From NCBI GenBank assembly GCA_902826775.1, contig CADEHE010000001.1, positions 248,001 through 312,000 of the forward strand: a stretch of DNA of 64,000 bases. Direction: 5' to 3'. The notes below the pieces were generated by a model. That model had not been told where the DNA came from, did no database searches, and worked only from the letters and a program-made list of their open reading frames with translations. Made by a program: the position numbers and the translations under genes. The stretch comes from an uncultured Pseudomonadota bacterium. GTDB taxonomy: Bacteria; Pseudomonadota; Gammaproteobacteria; Burkholderiales; JALYOK01. How positions within the stretch are numbered: position 1 is the stretch's first letter; every line of letters starts with the position of its first letter. Shown here one piece after another: positions 8,674 to 17,800 of this stretch.

Positions 8674-9888
8674 CTACCTTCTTTTCGCCGCGATGCGCAT
8701 GCGCAGCGCGTTCAGTTTGATGAAGCCGCCCGCATCTGCTTGGTTGTATGCGCCTTGGTCTTCTTCGAACGTCACAACCTTGTAGTCGAACAGCGATTGC
8801 TTGGACTTGCGGCTGGCGGTGATCACGTTGCCTTTGTACAGCTTCATCACCACCGTGCCGGAGACTTGTTCCTGCGTGTGATCGATCAGCACTTGCAGCG
8901 CTTTGCGCTCCGGGCTCCACCAATAGCCGCTGTACACGAGCATGGCGTAGCGCGGCATGAGATCGTCTTTCAGGTGCGCGACTTCGCGGTCGAGCGTGAG
9001 CGACTCGATGGCACGATGCGCTTTCAGCATGATGGTGCCGCCCGGCGTTTCGTAGCAGCCGCGTGATTTCATGCCGACGTAGCGGTTTTCCACTAAATCG
9101 AGCCGGCCGACGCCGTGCTTGCCGCCGAGGCGATTGAGTTCGGTCAAGACTTGCGCGGGTGACATCTTCTTGCCGTTGACCGCGACGATATCGCCTTTTC
9201 TGTATTCGAACTCGACGTACTCCGGCTTGTTCGGCGCTTTCTCCGGCGAAACGGTCAAGCGCCAAATATCGTCGCCCGCCTCTTTGCTCGGATCTTCCAG
9301 CACGCCACCTTCGTAAGAAATGTGCAGCAAGTTTGCATCCATCGAATACGGCGCTTCGCCTTTTTTCTTTTTGTAGTCGACCGGGATGCCATGCTGATCG
9401 GCGTACTTGAGCAACTTCTCGCGCGAAGTCAAATCCCATTCGCGCCACGGTGCGATGATCTTCACGTCCGGCATGAGCGCATAGGCGCCGAGTTCAAAGC
9501 GCACTTGATCGTTGCCCTTGCCGGTCGCGCCATGCGCGATGGCGTCGGCCTTGGTCTTGCGCGCCACATCGATCATGCCCTTGGCAATGAGCGGCCGCGC
9601 GATCGAGGTGCCGAGCAAATATTCGCCTTCGTACACCGCGTTCGCACGGAACATCGGAAAGACAAAATCGCGCACGAATTCCTCGCGCAGATCTTGAATG
9701 AAAATGTGCTCTTTCTTGATGCCGAGTTGGATCGCTTTCTTGCGCGCCGGCTCCAACTCCTCGCCTTGGCCGATGTCCGCGGTGAAGGTCACGACTTCGC
9801 ATTCGTAGACATCCTGCAGCCACTTGAGAATGACCGAAGTATCGAGGCCGCCCGAGTAAGCGAGAACGACGCGCTTGATTTTATTCAT
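8674..9888 (-). CDS. argG: argininosuccinate synthase
   Basis: A 404-residue full-length ArgG, joining citrulline and aspartate with ATP in arginine synthesis. The N-terminal PP-loop [12 protein letters not shown], followed by [17 protein letters not shown], is diagnostic; [13 protein letters not shown] and SPEKAP-type segments also match. The ATG at 9888 gives the usual N-terminus ([14 protein letters not shown]); the frame is open further upstream but that part is not conserved in character. A possible promoter (TTTACG, 18 nt, TATACA on the minus strand near 9910-9940) lies just upstream. It is on the same strand as argF and argD but separated from them by an unrelated exported-protein gene. 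Confidence 0.97.
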   Translation of the reverse strand: MNKIKRVVLAYSGGLDTSVILKWLQDVYECEVVTFTADIGQGEELEPARKKAIQLGIKKEHIFIQDLREEFVRDFVFPMFRANAVYEGEYLLGTSIARPLIAKGMIDVARKTKADAIAHGATGKGNDQVRFELGAYALMPDVKIIAPWREWDLTSREKLLKYADQHGIPVDYKKKKGEAPYSMDANLLHISYEGGVLEDPSKEAGDDIWRLTVSPEKAPNKPEYVEFEYRKGDIVAVNGKKMSPAQVLTELNRLGGKHGVGRLDLVENRYVGMKSRGCYETPGGTIMLKAHRAIESLTLDREVAHLKDDLMPRYAMLVYSGYWWSPERKALQVLIDHTQEQVSGTVVMKLYKGNVITASRKSKQSLFDYKVVTFEEDQGAYNQADAGGFIKLNALRMRIAAKRR

Positions 9889-9959
9889 AGTGGTATCGAG
9901 GTTTTGTATACTGGTTAGAGGGCATCGACGTAAAGGGCTTTGATACTTAATTAACGGCA

Positions 9960-9977
9960 CATACAATTGATTGTATG
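9960..9977. repeat. 18-bp palindrome upstream of argG
   Basis: CATACAAT and ATTGTATG flank a 2-bp centre, making a perfect inverted repeat about 75 bp upstream of the argG start and about 60 bp after the stop of the preceding minus-strand gene. With flanking bases the stem extends to 11 pairs with one G-U. It could be an operator for argG or a weak terminator; no T-run follows. Confidence 0.4.
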
Positions 9978-10035
9978 CGCCGAGACTCAGCGCAAATTCT
10001 ACTACGTGCGCCGCGAGTGCGGCGCTTGCGCTGCG

Positions 10036-10542
10036 TCAGAACGCGCGCGGCTTCGCGCCGAGCTGTTTGAGCGCGGTGTTCATCGCCTGCGCTACACGCT
10101 TGGCTTCGGCCGCGTTGGCGAAGAACCAGGTGTTCTGCGCTTTCTCAGCGTCGATCGCCTCCTGCTTCGGCTTGCCGTCGGCGATGCTCGTCGCGCTGCT
10201 GCCAATGACTTTGATGCACTTGCTCACGCGACATTCGAACGTGATGCTGTGCGTGCCAGCGCGCACCGGTGTGGCGAGCAAGCGCGGATCGACACTATAC
10301 GATTCGATTACCACTTTGCGGAAACTGGGCGACCATTCTTCCTTCGATTCATCCCAACTCCATTGCGCCGGCTGAAAGTTCACCTTGCCCGGCTTCCAGC
10401 GGTGATGCTCGAACCGCTCTTTTTGCCATTGCTGAACGGCAAGCCGAGATTGGACAAATGCGAGCGCTTCATCGAGCGCAGTCTCAGCTCCCGCGTTTAA
10501 GGAAATGGCGGTGGCGAACAACAACAAGAGCGACTTTGACAC
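10036..10542 (-). CDS. exported protein of unknown function
   Basis: I do not recognise a named family. The protein starts at a GTG (10542) with an excellent ribosome site, GGGGAGG, 6 nt upstream, which overrides a longer in-frame ATG at 10605. The N-terminus SKSLLLLFATAISLNAGAETA is a signal peptide with cleavage near AGA-ET. The mature part is about 145 residues with two Cys close together (ECRVSKC) that might form a disulfide, and an alpha-helical C-terminus. The gene lies between argF and argG on the same strand, a position where betaproteobacteria often carry a small unknown protein. Confidence 0.75.
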   Translation of the reverse strand: MSKSLLLLFATAISLNAGAETALDEALAFVQSRLAVQQWQKERFEHHRWKPGKVNFQPAQWSWDESKEEWSPSFRKVVIESYSVDPRLLATPVRAGTHSITFECRVSKCIKVIGSSATSIADGKPKQEAIDAEKAQNTWFFANAAEAKRVAQAMNTALKQLGAKPRAF

Positions 10543-10591
10543 GAGCTGCCTCCCCAGACTGCTGCGTGAATGGAAGTGGTGCGCGAATGCT

Positions 10592-11509
10592 TTAGAGCGG
10601 TGCAACTTTACCCAACAACAAATACTCCAACAACGCCTTTTGCGTGTGCAGACGATTCTCGGCCTCCTCCCACACCGCGCTTTGCGGCCCGTCGATCACC
10701 TCTGCGGCGACTTCTTCGCCGCGATGCGCGGGCAAGCAGTGCATGAACAGCGCGTCTTTCTTGGCGATTTTCATCATCTCGGCATCGACTTGCCAGTCGG
10801 CGAAATCGCGCTTGCGCTCTTCGTTCTCCGCTTCGAAGCCCATGCTAGTCCACACGTCGGTGGTAACCAAATCGGCAGCGCGCGCCGCGTCCATCGGGTC
10901 GGCGTATTCTTCATAGTGATCCTCGCCGTAGAGGCCCGCACGTTCGGGTTCGACTTCGTAGCCGGGCGGCGTCGAGACGTGCACGTTGAAGTCGAGCACT
11001 TCGGCCGCTTGCAGCCAGGTATTGCAGACGTTGTTCGAATCGCCGATCCATGCCACCGTCTTGCCTTGAATCGGGCCGCGCTGCTCGATGAAGGTGTAGA
11101 TGTCGGCCATGATCTGGCACGGGTGATATTCATTCGTCAGCCCGTTGATCACCGGCACACGCGAATGCTTGGCGAAACGTTCGATGATTTCCTGCTCGAA
11201 GGTGCGGATCATGACGATATCGGTCATGCGCGAAATGACTTGCGCGGCATCTTCGACCGGTTCGCCGCGGCCGAGCTGCGTATCGCGCGTGTTCAAGAAC
11301 ACCGCCGCACCGCCGAGCTGATGCATGCCGGCCTCGAACGACAGGCGCGTGCGCGTGGATTGCTTTTCGAAGATCATCGCCAGCGTGCGATCCGACAGCG
11401 GCTGATACGGAATGTAGCGCTTGAAGCGATCTTTGATCCAGCGCGTGCGCTCGAAAATGTATTCGAACTCACCGCGCGTAAGGTCGTTGAATTGGAGGAA
11501 ATGTTTCAT
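10592..11509 (-). CDS. argF: ornithine carbamoyltransferase
   Basis: A 305-residue OTCase that makes citrulline from ornithine and carbamoyl phosphate. Carbamoyl-phosphate binding KQSTRTRLSF, the EYHPCQ motif, and the ornithine-binding MHCLPAHRG motif are all present. The ATG at 11509 gives the normal N-terminus MKHFLQFNDLT; an in-frame ATG at 11539 lacks support. It follows argD by 56 nt on the same strand, so argD-argF very probably form one transcript under the argD leader. Confidence 0.97.
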   Translation of the reverse strand: MKHFLQFNDLTRGEFEYIFERTRWIKDRFKRYIPYQPLSDRTLAMIFEKQSTRTRLSFEAGMHQLGGAAVFLNTRDTQLGRGEPVEDAAQVISRMTDIVMIRTFEQEIIERFAKHSRVPVINGLTNEYHPCQIMADIYTFIEQRGPIQGKTVAWIGDSNNVCNTWLQAAEVLDFNVHVSTPPGYEVEPERAGLYGEDHYEEYADPMDAARAADLVTTDVWTSMGFEAENEERKRDFADWQVDAEMMKIAKKDALFMHCLPAHRGEEVAAEVIDGPQSAVWEEAENRLHTQKALLEYLLLGKVAPL

Positions 11510-11565
11510 TGCTGTAATGCATTGACCGCGAACACGCATGTTCGCGGTTTAATGCTCGTTGGCGT

Positions 11566-12750
11566 TTAGGCCGCCTTTGGCTGGGCGATGAAATCCTGGA
11601 TCAGGGGTAGCAATACTCCCAACAGATAATCCACTTCAATCTTATTGATGTTGAGTGGAGGAACCAACCTAATAGTAGTATCTCCCGCGACGTTGATCAA
11701 AATCCCCTTCGCGAGACCCTGTTTGACGATCTCACCGCAGGGGCGATCCAGCTCGATGCCGATCATCAAACCTTGGCCGCGAATCTCGACTACGCTCGAA
11801 TGCGTGCCGATCGCCTCGCGCACGCGTGTGCGAATGTAATCGCCCATGCGCACGGCGTTCTCGATCACACCTTCATCTTGCATCGCCTGCAGCACCGCGA
11901 GCGATGCGGCGCAGATGAGCGGCGTGCCGCCGAACGTGGAGCCGTGGCTGCCGGGCTTGAACAACTTCGCCGCCGCCCCACGCGCCAAACACGCGCCGAT
12001 CGGCACGCCGCCGCCCAAACCTTTGGCAAGCGGCATCACGTCCGGCACGATGCCGGCATGCTGATGACCGAACCATTTGCCGGTGCGGCCGATGCCGGTT
12101 TGCACTTCGTCCAGCATCAAGAGCCACTGTTTCTCGTCGCACAGCTTGCGCAGGCGCTGCAAATACTCGGAGCGCGCGATATTCACGCCGCTCTCGCCCT
12201 GCACCGTTTCCACCAGCACCGCGACGATGCTCGGATCGTTGCGACCGACCGCTTCCACCGCCTCGATATCGTTGTGCGGCACGCGCACAAAACCTTGCAC
12301 CAGCGGCTCAAACCCGGCTTGCGCTTTGCGGCTGCCAGTGGCGGACAGCGCGGCGAGCGTGCGGCCGTGAAAGGATTTCTCTGTGACGACGATGGACGGA
12401 TTGGTCACGCCGCGTTCGTTGCCGTATTTGCGCGCAAGTTTGATCGCCGTCTCGTTCGCTTCCGCCCCTGAATTGCAGAAAAAAACGTTATCCATGCCGG
12501 ACAACTCGCACAGACGCGCGGCAAGCTTTTCCTGCAAGGCAATGTTGTAGAGATTCGATGTGTGGATTAGCTTGCCGGCTTGCTCGCGAATGGCCGCGAC
12601 CAGCTTCGGGTGGCAGTGCCCGAGGCTATTCACCGCCACGCCGGCGACGGCGTCCAGATATTTGTTGCCTTTGTCATCCCACAGCCACACGCCCTCGCCC
12701 CGCTCGAACGTGATCGGCAGCCGCGCGTAGCTGGTCATTACGTGGTCCAT
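11566..12750 (-). CDS. argD: acetylornithine aminotransferase
   Basis: A 394-residue class III PLP aminotransferase starting MDHVMTSYARLPITFERGEG, the usual ArgD N-terminus. DEVQTGIGRTGKWFG and the PLP-lysine region PLAKGLGGGVPIGACL are present. It converts N-acetylglutamate semialdehyde to acetylornithine. AAAGGTG, about 6 nt before the ATG at 12750, is the ribosome site. It is first in argD-argF. The last ~45 codons (11566-11710) use AGG, CTA, GTA, ACT and CCA more than neighbours do. A promoter plus a terminator-like hairpin lie directly upstream. Confidence 0.95.
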   Translation of the reverse strand: MDHVMTSYARLPITFERGEGVWLWDDKGNKYLDAVAGVAVNSLGHCHPKLVAAIREQAGKLIHTSNLYNIALQEKLAARLCELSGMDNVFFCNSGAEANETAIKLARKYGNERGVTNPSIVVTEKSFHGRTLAALSATGSRKAQAGFEPLVQGFVRVPHNDIEAVEAVGRNDPSIVAVLVETVQGESGVNIARSEYLQRLRKLCDEKQWLLMLDEVQTGIGRTGKWFGHQHAGIVPDVMPLAKGLGGGVPIGACLARGAAAKLFKPGSHGSTFGGTPLICAASLAVLQAMQDEGVIENAVRMGDYIRTRVREAIGTHSSVVEIRGQGLMIGIELDRPCGEIVKQGLAKGILINVAGDTTIRLVPPLNINKIEVDYLLGVLLPLIQDFIAQPKAA

Positions 12751-12770
12751 CGTTGACACCTTTCCGAAGC

Positions 12771-12811
12771 AAAAAATAAACACGGCGGCCGGGCTAGACC
12801 GGGCCGCCGTG
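12771..12811 (-). terminator. intrinsic terminator hairpin in the argD leader
   Basis: On the minus strand, CACGGCGGCC (12802-12811) pairs perfectly with GGCCGCCGTG (12781-12790) around an 11-nt loop, and is followed directly by TTTATTTTTT (12771-12780). Only 20 nt then remain to the argD ATG. Because a good promoter sits upstream of it (12830-12858), it may work as an attenuator, or it may simply end the transcript of the YkvA-family gene. Confidence 0.7.
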
Positions 12812-12829
12812 CGGATCAGCTAGGGCAAC

Positions 12830-12858
12830 GTTATATTACGGATCAGCCGCCGGATCAA
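12830..12858 (-). promoter_or_regulatory. sigma70 promoter for argD-argF
   Basis: On the minus strand, TTGATC (12853-12858), a 17-bp spacer, then TATAAC (12830-12835). Predicted start of transcription is near 12823, giving a leader of about 73 nt that contains the hairpin at 12771-12811. Confidence 0.6.
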
Positions 12859-12895
12859 GACCGGGCCCGGATCGGGTAAAAAGTCAACGCTTCGG

Positions 12896-13228
12896 CTAAA
12901 CCCGCTCCGCCTTGGCGTCATAGGTCTGCCCCGCCGAACCGGCGGACTTGGCGCCGCTCTTGCGCCGCAGTTGCTGGTACAACTCCGCCGGCAACAGTTT
13001 GTAAGCCAGCGCAAGGAACAGCGCCAGCATCACGCCGTCATCGACCCAACCGAGAATGGGGATGAAATCCGGCAAGATATCCAGCGGCGAAATGAGATAC
13101 AGCAGGCCCACCACCGCCACGAGCTTGGCCAGCACCGGCGTGGCCGGGCTGAGCAACATCGCCCACACCATTTTCGCTTCGCTGCGAAAGCGGCCCCACA
13201 GCAACGGTAGCAAGCGCGATAGTTTCAT
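12896..13228 (-). CDS. YkvA family (DUF1232) membrane protein
   Basis: A 110-residue protein with the DUF1232 core, YLISPLDILPDFIPILGWVDD, in a hydrophobic segment (about 38-75), followed by a short charged tail. The family is small, membrane-associated and of unknown function. The start at 13228 has a near-perfect ribosome site (AAGGAGG) about 7 nt upstream. It lies upstream of the argD promoter on the same strand. Confidence 0.85.
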   Translation of the reverse strand: MKLSRLLPLLWGRFRSEAKMVWAMLLSPATPVLAKLVAVVGLLYLISPLDILPDFIPILGWVDDGVMLALFLALAYKLLPAELYQQLRRKSGAKSAGSAGQTYDAKAERV

Positions 13229-13305
13229 TTCCCCTCCTTATGCGAAACCACGTTCCCTTAGATGGCGCTGAGCTGCCGCAGTTCAATAGTGCACCGCACC
13301 GGACA

Positions 13306-14733
13306 TTACGACATCTCCGAGCGACTTAACCAGTAGCACGCCAACGCGGCGGGCACACGCATTAGGCGCGCCGCAGCGGCACCGCGACCTAAGTCCATTG
13401 GTCCAAAATCAGCGAGCTCGCGCGTGACGACATAGCCGCGCGCGACCTCGCGCTGGGAACAAAATTCTTCAAGTCCTTTGAGGTCGCTTGCGCCGACCTT
13501 GCCGCGATACTTCACTTCGAACGGGGTTACTTGCCCTTCGACGTTCGCGATGATGTCGACTTCTCGATCCTTCTTCCCGCGCCAGTACGAGAAACCAATG
13601 CTGCGCCGGTAGTAGCGCGTGAACACGTGCTTGAAGAACGCCGTCTCCACGGCTTGGCCAAGCGCGGTTGCGTCTTCGAGCAATGCTCGCCCTTTGAGCA
13701 GTACCGCGGGCGCAATCGCAGCGTCGGCAAGATACAGTTTCGGCCGCCCGCGCAGGACTTCCTTGCCGTAGCCGAACGGCCGCAGCCGGTAAACCAAGTG
13801 CGCAGCTTCCAGCAAGTTGATGAAGTTCTCCACCGTCGGGCGCTTAAGCTGCAGACTGGAGCACAGCTGGGGCAGATCGAGCAAACCGCCGTCGTGTAGA
13901 CAGAGGTACAGGAACGTCTGTTCCAATTCGACGATGCGGCGCACACCGAATAGCGCCGTCATGTCGCGTTTCAGCACTTTATCGACGATATCTTCGCGCA
14001 GCAGCTTTTGCGCCAGCGTTAAGCTCTCCACCAGCGCGCACTGCGGAAACCCGCCGCGCAGCAGGTAGTCATGAAATAGCCCCGCCAACGGTTGCGCTTG
14101 CGCGGCCACGCGCGCGAAATCGTTCGCGCTCCAATCGTAGAGTTGCGCGAGCGAAGACACCGCAGGCAGCTCCGGGGCGGGCAGTTTCTTGATCTGCAAA
14201 TACTCATAGAAGGAAAGCGTGGCGAGTTGAATCGTCTGCCAGCGCCCAACACCGGATTCCTGCCCTTCGGTCACGAGTGGCGTGGCCGATCCCGTCACTG
14301 CGATGCGGCGGTTTTTCTCGAAATCTACTTGATGCTTGAGCCACGTCTGCCAATTCGCCGTGCTTTGAATCTCGTCGAGAAATAGATAGTGCACACCCTC
14401 GCCCGGCGGCCCCATTTCGCCGCGCAGTTTCAGCAACTGCTCCAAGCCCGCCAGTTTGAGCAACGGGTGATCGAAAGTTGCGTATAGAATGTTGTTGGGG
14501 TTCACGCCATCGGCGATGAGCGCGTCGATGACTTGTAGGAACAGGGTGGTCTTGCCGATCTGGCGCGCCCCGGCGAGCAACAGCGCGCGCCCCGCGGGCG
14601 GATTGGCCGCCCATTGCATCAGCTCACCGAACGCGGCGCGGCGCCAATGCGGCAGGTCTGACGGGCGAACGCCGCTCCACCAAGGGTTGTATTGGCGCAG
14701 GACGGTGAAGAGGTCAGCAGGGGAGACGATCAC
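13306..14733 (-). CDS. AAA ATPase with DUF4143 and a nuclease-like C-terminus
   Basis: A 475-residue ATPase: Walker A GARQIGKTTLF (about 55-65), Walker B YLFLDEIQ, and a sensor-like TGSATPL. The middle is the DUF4143 region, and the end reads DREVDIIANVEG...PFEVKYRG, which fits a PD-(D/E)xK nuclease-like fold (Asp, then Glu-x-Lys). Proteins of this build are widespread, often horizontally spread, and their role is unsettled (antitoxin-like or defence ideas exist). The start is GTG at 14733 with no ribosome site but with a -10-like TAGAAT 6 nt upstream. It precedes, on the same strand, no obvious partner; the large restriction-modification gene lies just upstream. Confidence 0.88.
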   Translation of the reverse strand: MIVSPADLFTVLRQYNPWWSGVRPSDLPHWRRAAFGELMQWAANPPAGRALLLAGARQIGKTTLFLQVIDALIADGVNPNNILYATFDHPLLKLAGLEQLLKLRGEMGPPGEGVHYLFLDEIQSTANWQTWLKHQVDFEKNRRIAVTGSATPLVTEGQESGVGRWQTIQLATLSFYEYLQIKKLPAPELPAVSSLAQLYDWSANDFARVAAQAQPLAGLFHDYLLRGGFPQCALVESLTLAQKLLREDIVDKVLKRDMTALFGVRRIVELEQTFLYLCLHDGGLLDLPQLCSSLQLKRPTVENFINLLEAAHLVYRLRPFGYGKEVLRGRPKLYLADAAIAPAVLLKGRALLEDATALGQAVETAFFKHVFTRYYRRSIGFSYWRGKKDREVDIIANVEGQVTPFEVKYRGKVGASDLKGLEEFCSQREVARGYVVTRELADFGPMDLGRGAAAARLMRVPAALACYWLSRSEMS

Positions 14734-14739
14734 ACCGTA

Positions 14740-14768
14740 ATTCTAACTAATCGACTTAAATAGTTAAA
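14740..14768 (-). promoter_or_regulatory. possible promoter abutting the ATPase start codon
   Basis: In an AT-rich stretch on the minus strand, TTTAAC, 17 bp, TAGAAT (14740-14745). The -10 box ends 6 nt before the GTG start, so any transcript would be leaderless. The -35 match is only 3 of 6. Confidence 0.35.
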
Positions 14769-14863
14769 GTGTATTTACATAAATATCGCTATTTTGTTGG
14801 AAACGGGCCTTTGACGGTCATAGCGTGCGCGCAAACCAGACAAGGGAGCTTCGCACTGCCCCA

Positions 14864-17800
14864 TTAGGCTATGAACCGTGTCAACTGTCCCGCTGCGATG
14901 AGCTCCATGTATCCGAGCACCAGTTCTTTGGTTCGGAATTTGCCGAATTCGCGTTCATCCTGCTCGCGCACGATCGGGAAAGTGTCGAGGATGTAGGCCG
15001 CGTCGTCCTTGCTTAGCCCGTAGAGGTGCATAAACAGCGCGTCTAGGCGCGCGATGCGTTGACGGCGATCTTCTTCGTCCCAGGTGAACGGCGGCTTCGC
15101 CTCACCGTTCTCGTCGACGTAACGCAAGTCGCGGGCGAAGGGCGCAAGATCCCAAGCAGAGTAGGACAAGCGAAGAACTTCCTGGCGAATGAAATCTGCG
15201 ATCTTCGTTTGGCCGATTTGCTCTTCGAAGCGAGCAGCAGCGATAACGGGTAGCTGCTCCAGAATAAACAGGTTGATTGTTTGTCCTTGAATCTTCTGCC
15301 TTAGTGTGAAATCAAAGGCGAATGAATTCATGTTCGCCACGAGGAGTGCGGCCGATCTTGCAGAGGTCTTTGGATCGCCGCTCCCAGAAACAAGTATCGG
15401 CACTTTATTGCCGAAGCCAACGCCGGGAGCCAACGCAGCGATCATCGTTCGCATGTTCGTTGGTGCAGTGATTTCCTTGAATCCCAGTGCCCAGCCAAGA
15501 GAATTCGCCGGCTTCACTTCGCTCGCTTCGACCCAGTATTGCGGCATGCTTGTACGAGCGAAATCTTGATGCCCAGCGAGAGTAATCTCTTCTTGCTGGG
15601 CGGGTCTGTGCAGATTCTCAGCGTTTAGCACCACATCTGCCGCCCGATGGTCGTACATCTGCACCATCTTTCCCTCATACAGAGGCACCGCTACCGCTTC
15701 ACCCTTCTGCCAACGATTCAGCGGCGCGGGCTTCCAGCCTTGCTTTTCCAGCTCGTCACGCTTCAGGAACAGATGCGAATCGTTGGTCATGTCGAACATG
15801 CGCACATAGCGCACCGGCCAGGCTTTCTTTTCCTCACCGGAAGAACGGTCGACGAGCACGGGATGCTCGCGGTAGATGCGCGTGGTGATTTCCGCATCGC
15901 GGCGCGTGCGGAAAATCGGCGCCGCGCCGGTGTTCGGGTTGACGAGCTTGAAGTCTTCGGCGGTTAGGCGCAGCGTGCGTTCAGCCGCTGCCAACTCGGC
16001 GACATCGTGCAGGAAAAACGCACAGCTTGATTCAGCAAAGGTCCGCGCGGCGCCCGCAAACACCAGGGCGCAGAATTTGAAGCTGGCGTGAATATCAGGG
16101 AAGAAGACCTTCTTGTTCTCAAAATCGTACAGAGCCGCCAACCGCCCGCTGCCTGAAACGCTGCGGAAGAATTCTGCCGCACCTTTATCGGCAGCGATGC
16201 CCGACGGCGTCAGCAAACCCACGATGCCTTGATTATGAACCAGCGCCTGCGCGCGCTCGACAAACAAGCTGTAGATGTTGATATCGCCACTTGAGAGCAA
16301 CGGGAAATCGCCGCATTCACGCGCGACGCGAGCGTTCGCCTCGGCGCGCTCGTTGGCCAACGCGAACTCCTGCCAAAGCGGATCGGCTCTGCTCTCCAGC
16401 TCCTGAATCATGCGCTTGCGATCAGCGGCGCGTGCGACGCGCGCGATATCGAGCCTGCGCTCGGCGAACCATTCGACCTGCTGCAGCTTGATGCGATCCC
16501 ACGGCGGGTTGCCGATGACGGCGTCGAAGCCGCCGTTGCCGCTCGTGCCGTGAGGCCATACCGTTGGAAAAGCCGTATGCCAGTGGAAAAATCGCTCCTG
16601 GGCTGCGAGTTGCCTTATGCGAAGCAGCAAGCTGTTTACATCACCGGGGTCTTGAGCGTGCTCGCCGATTCTGCCCGCGGCGACGACCGCCGCTAAGTTG
16701 TGCCGACCAGAAAGCAGTTCAGCCAGTGCGCGGCGAATTGCGTCATCCTTTACCTTTTTGGGGTTCGGCCAGCCGGGCGCGATCCATCGCAGCGCTCGCC
16801 AAAAATCCAGCAAGGCGTGCAGCGGCGCGACCTCGCGCTCGGCCTCATCGGCAAGGCGCTTGGACTCTTGCGTCTCAATGAGATTGATGTCGGTCAAATC
16901 GGCCACGGCAGCAAGGCTCCGGGCCGCTACCTCCAAGCGCTTGAATTCGCCCTCTTGCAACAGAACGCCGATCGCGTACAAATCGTTGCGCACCACTTCG
17001 AAGCGCTCGCCATGCAGCGAATCGCCACCCTTCAGGTGATGGTCAAGAAACGACAGCGGCGCGCCCACGGTAAATGTGTGCAGCCACAGCGCCAGCTTGG
17101 CCAGCTCGACCGCCATTGGATTCTTGTCCACGCCATGAATGACGCGCTTCAAGATAATGCGGCGCACGATGTGGCGGTCGTCCAGTTGATGCTCATCCAC
17201 TGCCCAGCCGTGTTCGCGTGCCGTGGCCAGAATGCGCTGCCGGATGTCGGCGATCCGCGCCACCTCTGGGGACTGCCAAGGCCGGCCACGCTCTACGAGA
17301 TGCGCCGCCCACGGCTGTGCCGCGACGGCGGCCTCGGCGTGAAACAGTTGCTCCAAGACCTGATCGGCGAGGTAGTCCACCAGCGTGACAAGAAAATGGC
17401 CGCTGCCCATCGCCGGATCGCAGACTTGCAGTTTGAGCATATTGGAGGCCGGGTCGATGCTATCCAGCGCCTCCCAATTTGGCGGCGTCAGCGCACTCTT
17501 CTTCTTGAATCGCTTTACCAAATCATCGAACGCCGCTGCCTTTTCATGGATAAGCCGACCGACGGTTTCGCGAATGATGAGTTGTACGAGATCATCGTGC
17601 GTGTAGTAGCTGCCGGTTATCTTGCGCGCGAAGCTGGAGGGCTTGGCGACGATGCGCGTTGCCTCCTGCACCAGCGTGTACTCCAGCAAGCGCTCGTAGA
17701 TGCTGCCGAGGTGGGAGACGGAGAGATCGCGATAGTTGATCCACGCCTTCAATACGTCGCTGCGTCTGGAAAGCGCGTCGATAACGGGCGCAAGTTGCGC

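Noticed and set aside
8651..9448. Long upstream extension of the DUF457-type hydrolase frame
   Set aside because: It runs on the same strand in another frame of argG, is Arg-rich, and has no domain; the hydrolase begins at MPTIFAH (8650).
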